Assembly (NCBI GenBank): GCA_016937175.1
Contig: JAFGWL010000036.1
Span: 1 to 54,789 of the forward strand
Direction: 5' to 3'
Origin: Candidatus Mcinerneyibacteriota bacterium
Lineage (GTDB): Bacteria > Macinerneyibacteriota > Macinerneyibacteria > Macinerneyibacteriales > DSCS01
DNA: 54,789 bases
Of the stretch, positions 51,219 to 54,789 are shown piece by piece. Under the pieces are notes generated by a model. That model was given only the letters and a program-made list of their open reading frames with translations, searched no databases and was not told the DNA's origin. How positions within the stretch are numbered: position 1 is the stretch's first letter; every line of letters begins with the position of its first letter. The position numbers and the translations under genes are program-made.

Positions 51219-51248
51219 ATGACCACCTTTTCACGATTGATAATTTGA
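51219..51248 (+). CDS. Possible 9-residue leader peptide ahead of the ABC exporter
   Basis: AAAGGAG four bases before an ATG opens the frame MTTFSRLII-stop, 49 bp ahead of the exporter. The surrounding 51148-51297 gap has no other clear content and no strong promoter. Short leader frames ahead of drug exporters can act in attenuation, but chance is a fair explanation. Confidence 0.2.
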   Translation: MTTFSRLII

Positions 51249-51297
51249 TTTCCCCCTTTTTTCGAATCCATTACAGACGGAAACATAAGGAGATAAG

Positions 51298-53145
51298 ATG
51301 AAGAACACCTTTTCCTCCCTTTATCTATTTATGAAGGGACGACGATTGCTGTATGCCGGAGCAGTCCTGGCCATCGGGGCTGCCACTCTTTTCGGCCTTC
51401 TGACCCCCTTGGTCATCCGATATGCCATCGATACGGTCATCGGAGGGCAGGAGGTCACAGCCCCTCCCCTTTTTGACGGGATACTCAGTCTCTTTACCGC
51501 GATGTTCGGCGGAACGCTTACTCTGCCCCAGGCCGGGCTCCTCTTTGTCGCCCTCTCGTTGGCAGGGGGTTTTTTCCTCTATCTTAAAGGGAGATGGGCG
51601 GCTATGGCGGCAGAATCCATGGCCCGGGGGATACGGGAAAAGCTCTATGACCATATCCAGAGACTTCCTTATGCCTATCATACACGGGCGGAGACCGGGG
51701 ACCTGGTCCAGCGCTCCACATCCGACGTGGAGACGATCCGGAAGTTTCTGGCTTCGCAATTCGTGGAGATCGGCCGGGCCCTCTTTATGGTGGGCCTCAC
51801 ACTCTCGTTTATGATACAGCTCCATAAGGGGATGACGCTCTACGCCATGGCTGTGGTTCCTTTGATATTTCTCTTCTCCTTCGTCTTTTTTATGAAAGTG
51901 AAGGGGGCTTTTAAGAAATCGGATGAGGCGGAAGGGAGGCTCTCCACGACTCTTCAGGAAAACTTGACAGGGGTCCGTGTGGTCCGGGCTTTCGGCCGCC
52001 AGAGTTATGAAGTGGAACGGTTTGATGTGAGAAACAGGGAATATCAGTCGCTGACTTACCGGCTGATCTCTCTTCTGGCCCTTTACTGGGGGGTCTCAGA
52101 CTTCCTCTGCTTGCTCCAGATCGGGTTTGTCCTCTTCATGGGAGGGGCTCTGGCCCTGCAGGGAGGGATGACTGTAGGGACACTGGCTGTCTTTGTCCTT
52201 TACGAAGGACGGCTTCTCTGGCCTGTCAGGCAGATGGGACGGATTTTAACCGATATGGGGAAGACTTTTGTCTCGGTGAAAAGGATCATGGAGATCCTGG
52301 AAGAACCCGCCGAAGAAGACCTTCCCGGTGCCGGGACTCCGCCCATCGAAGGAGAGATCCTCTTTGAACAGGTCTCTCTTTCCTATGAAGAGGGCAATAA
52401 GGTCCTTAATGAAGTCTCCGTCCGGATCCCGAAGGGGACGACAGTGGCGGTTCTGGGCCCCACAGGTTGCGGGAAATCGACCTTTGTCCACCTTATCGCC
52501 GGCCTCTATCCCTGCGATTCGGGACGGATCCTCATCGACGGGACCCCGGTAGAGAAGATCCGCCGGGCGTGGCTTCGCAGCCATGTGGGACTTGTCCTTC
52601 AGGAGCCGTTCCTCTATTCGAAGTCGCTTAAGGAGAATATCGGTATCAAAGAGGAGACTCCCCGGGACGAGGATGTTCATGCGGCTGCCAGAGACGCTGC
52701 TATCCACGAGGTGATCATGGAGATGGAGAAAGGTTATGAGACAGCGGTGGGTGAACGAGGAGTGACATTATCAGGCGGCCAGAAACAGAGAGTCGCCATG
52801 GCCAGGACATTGATGTCCCCCTATCCCATCCTCATCTTTGACGACTCGCTGAGTGCGGTGGATACGGAGACAGATGCAGCCATACGCAAAGCCCTCGCAA
52901 GGCGGAAAAAGCGTGCCACGACGATCATAATCTCTCACAGGATCACCACTCTGGCTGAAGCGGATATAATCCTGGTCATGGAGAAGGGGCGGATCGTCCA
53001 GTCCGGGACCCACGCGGAGCTTTTGGCGGCTGAAGGACTCTACAAGAGGATCGCCGCCTTGCAGAGTGACCTGGCCGAAGAGCTCTCCCATGTCATGGCG
53101 GGAGAGAATGAAAAAGAGAGGAGAGGCCATGAGTACACAATTTAA
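51298..53145 (+). CDS. Heterodimeric ABC exporter, subunit with degenerate ATPase site
   Basis: A 615-residue type IV ABC exporter half: six membrane helices to about residue 330, then an ATPase domain with Walker A GPTGCGKST and signature LSGGQKQR. Walker B is FDDSLSAVD, with Asp where the catalytic Glu should be. This is typical of one partner of heterodimers such as TM287/288, LmrCD and BmrCD. AAGGAG precedes the ATG. It overlaps the second subunit by 17 bp. Drug or lipid export is likely. Confidence 0.93.
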   Translation: MKNTFSSLYLFMKGRRLLYAGAVLAIGAATLFGLLTPLVIRYAIDTVIGGQEVTAPPLFDGILSLFTAMFGGTLTLPQAGLLFVALSLAGGFFLYLKGRWAAMAAESMARGIREKLYDHIQRLPYAYHTRAETGDLVQRSTSDVETIRKFLASQFVEIGRALFMVGLTLSFMIQLHKGMTLYAMAVVPLIFLFSFVFFMKVKGAFKKSDEAEGRLSTTLQENLTGVRVVRAFGRQSYEVERFDVRNREYQSLTYRLISLLALYWGVSDFLCLLQIGFVLFMGGALALQGGMTVGTLAVFVLYEGRLLWPVRQMGRILTDMGKTFVSVKRIMEILEEPAEEDLPGAGTPPIEGEILFEQVSLSYEEGNKVLNEVSVRIPKGTTVAVLGPTGCGKSTFVHLIAGLYPCDSGRILIDGTPVEKIRRAWLRSHVGLVLQEPFLYSKSLKENIGIKEETPRDEDVHAAARDAAIHEVIMEMEKGYETAVGERGVTLSGGQKQRVAMARTLMSPYPILIFDDSLSAVDTETDAAIRKALARRKKRATTIIISHRITTLAEADIILVMEKGRIVQSGTHAELLAAEGLYKRIAALQSDLAEELSHVMAGENEKERRGHEYTI

Positions 53146-54789
53146 AGAGACGACTTATTCCCGGCAGCTGGATATCGCCTTGTGGAAGAAGCTTCTGATA
53201 TACCTTAAGCCTTATAAAAAACAGTGCCTTCTTCTGGGCTTCTTCATGATCCTCTGTGCCGGGGCGGATGCTCTGTACCCTCAGTTCAACCGTGTGGTCA
53301 TCGACCGTTTCGTCGCCCGCGGGACCTTTGAGGGGCTCGGATGGGTGGCTGTAACCTATGCTGCCATTGTCTCTCTTCAGGCTCTGGCTGTATGGGCCTT
53401 TATCAGGACAGCAGGCCGTATAGAGATGGGCCTCAGTTATGATATCCGGAAACGGGCTTTTCGGCGCCTGCAGGAACTCTCCTACGATTATTATGACACG
53501 ACTCCCGTGGGATGGGTCATGGCGCGGATGACATCGGATGTGACCCGGCTGGGAGAGATCATCTCCTGGGGGATGGTGGATGTAGCCTGGGCGGTGACCA
53601 TCATGGCCGCCATGCTTGCCTTCATGGCTGTGCTGAACATCAAGCTCACTCTCATGGCTCTCTCTGTGGTTCCTCTGCTGGGGATCATAAGCTATTATTT
53701 CCAGCGCAGGATCCTGAACAGCTACCGTGAAGTACGCAAGACAAACTCCCGTATTACAGGGGCGTTCAATGAGGGGATCACCGGGGCGAAGACCACAAAG
53801 ACACTCGTTCTGGAGGAGAAAAACCTCAAGGAGTTCACGCACCTTACAGGAAAGATGTATCGTTCCTCTGTGCGGGCTGCCGTCGTATCTTCGCTCTTTC
53901 TCCCTGTCGTGATGACCCTGGGAAGCTTCGGGACGGCTCTTGCCCTCTACTACGGAGGAGCCAGAGTCCTGGAGGGAGTCCTTAGCTACGGGACTCTCTT
54001 TATGTTTATTTCCTATACGGTCCAGTTTTTCGACCCTGTCATGGCTCTGGCCGGGATATTTGCAGAGATGCAGAACGCCCAGGCTGCCGCTGAACGTGTC
54101 CTCGGACTCATTGATACAGAGCCCTCGTTAAAGGATGACCCTGAAGTCGCTGCCCTTTACGGAGATAACTTTGATCCCCGGAAGGAGAACTGGGCTCCGG
54201 TCAGGGGAGCTATCGAGTTCAGGAATGTGGATTTCAAGTATAAAGAAGGAGAGTATGTCCTGAAGGGTTTCAACCTCAAGGTGTCCGCCGGTGAATCGGT
54301 AGCCCTGGTCGGAGAGACGGGGTCCGGGAAGAGTACCATCGTGAACCTGGCCTGCCGCTTTTACGAACCGACTTCGGGCTCCGTCCTCATCGACGGGACG
54401 GATTACCGGGAGAGATCACTCCTGTGGCTCCATTCGAACCTCGGCTATGTCCTTCAGACGCCCCATCTCTTCAGCGGGACCATCGCTGAAAACATCCGTT
54501 ATGGAAGGCTGGACGCTACAGATGACGAGGTGAGGCAGGCCGCGCGCCTGGTCAACGCCCATGATTTCATCATGCGTTTTGAAAAAGGGTATGAAACCGA
54601 AGTGGGGGAAGGCGGAGGGAGGCTCTCCACCGGAGAGAAGCAGTTGATCTCCTTTGCCCGGGCCATCCTGGCTGACCCGGCTATCTTTGTTTTGGATGAA
54701 GCGACGTCGTCTGTAGACACGGAAACCGAGTCCCTGATCCAAAAGGCCATCACGACGGTCCTGAAAGGGAGGACCAGCTTTATCATCGC
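53129..54789 (+). CDS. Heterodimeric ABC exporter, catalytic subunit (3' end beyond window)
   Basis: The first 553 codons of the partner exporter subunit. It has the same layout: six membrane helices, Walker A GETGSGKST and a canonical Walker B VLDEATSSVD with the catalytic Glu. Its signature is altered to LSTGEKQL. The intact Glu here and the intact signature in the partner complete one working ATP site, as in known heterodimers. The ATG at 53129 is set by GAGGAGAGG upstream. The gene continues past the right edge, where the switch His is just being reached. Confidence 0.93.
   Translation, partial: MSTQFKETTYSRQLDIALWKKLLIYLKPYKKQCLLLGFFMILCAGADALYPQFNRVVIDRFVARGTFEGLGWVAVTYAAIVSLQALAVWAFIRTAGRIEMGLSYDIRKRAFRRLQELSYDYYDTTPVGWVMARMTSDVTRLGEIISWGMVDVAWAVTIMAAMLAFMAVLNIKLTLMALSVVPLLGIISYYFQRRILNSYREVRKTNSRITGAFNEGITGAKTTKTLVLEEKNLKEFTHLTGKMYRSSVRAAVVSSLFLPVVMTLGSFGTALALYYGGARVLEGVLSYGTLFMFISYTVQFFDPVMALAGIFAEMQNAQAAAERVLGLIDTEPSLKDDPEVAALYGDNFDPRKENWAPVRGAIEFRNVDFKYKEGEYVLKGFNLKVSAGESVALVGETGSGKSTIVNLACRFYEPTSGSVLIDGTDYRERSLLWLHSNLGYVLQTPHLFSGTIAENIRYGRLDATDDEVRQAARLVNAHDFIMRFEKGYETEVGEGGGRLSTGEKQLISFARAILADPAIFVLDEATSSVDTETESLIQKAITTVLKGRTSFII

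Noticed and set aside
1-54789. CRISPR array, insertion sequence, integrase, prophage or tandem repeat
   Set aside because: No regularly spaced repeats, transposase-like frames or long terminal inverted repeats were found on either strand.

Overview
The window carries about 50 tightly packed protein genes and one tRNA on both strands. There is no rRNA, mobile element, CRISPR array or prophage, and no gene-free stretch longer than about 170 bp. Promoters are of the ordinary sigma-70 type (TTGACA/TATAAT with 16-17 bp spacing), which argues against Bacteroidota. Several lipoprotein signal peptides, a sphingolipid-type operon, a ferredoxin-linked aldehyde oxidoreductase, Rex and a TM1266-type protein suggest an anaerobic or fermentative diderm bacterium. 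The lipoprotein at 24168 (start of mature part [12 protein letters not shown]) and the 6-bladed beta-propeller lipoprotein resemble proteins of FCB-group, Aminicenantes-like or spirochaete-like lineages. The phylum cannot be fixed from this window.

Layout. 1-8.3 kb: thiC under a TPP riboswitch, an MFS transporter, two GNAT proteins, a phosphoribosyltransferase, an ABC-F ATPase and a tungsten-type aldehyde oxidoreductase with its polyferredoxin. 8.3-15.8 kb: a propeller lipoprotein, YhcH and VOC proteins, a MocR regulator with a branched-chain aminotransferase, a DUF952 protein, a royal-jelly-type propeller protein and a MATE exporter. 15.8-26.4 kb: the most interesting block. It reads TetR, SDR, small membrane protein, YghO/bCerS-type acyltransferase, CerR-type dehydrogenase, serine palmitoyltransferase, DAGK-type lipid kinase, sugar-nucleotidyltransferase, metK and a large TPR lipoprotein, all on one strand.

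26.4-33.5 kb: plsX, a TPR-thioredoxin protein, an S9D glutamyl-endopeptidase-like protein, a purN operon and HU. 33.6-39.3 kb: a five-gene operon with glucosyl-3-phosphoglycerate synthase, two further glycosyltransferases, a HAD phosphatase and a degenerate M20 protein, probably making a glucosylglycerate-type solute. 39.3-54.8 kb: tRNA-Leu, an aminotransferase, uvrC, rex, truA, a TM1266-like protein, a YugP peptidase, a MutS-like ATPase, a C-terminal processing protease, tsaD, a short PAS membrane protein, pyroglutamyl peptidase, an EamA permease and a heterodimeric ABC exporter whose second gene runs off the end.

How it fits together. The central operon contains the three enzymes known to make ceramide in bacteria (Spt, bCerS, CerR) plus a lipid kinase and a nucleotidyltransferase that could build a phosphorylated or glycosylated headgroup. 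The glycosylglycerate operon and the two exporter systems are separate functional units. Many start codons were moved downstream of the longest open frame because a Shine-Dalgarno sequence lies inside the longer version.
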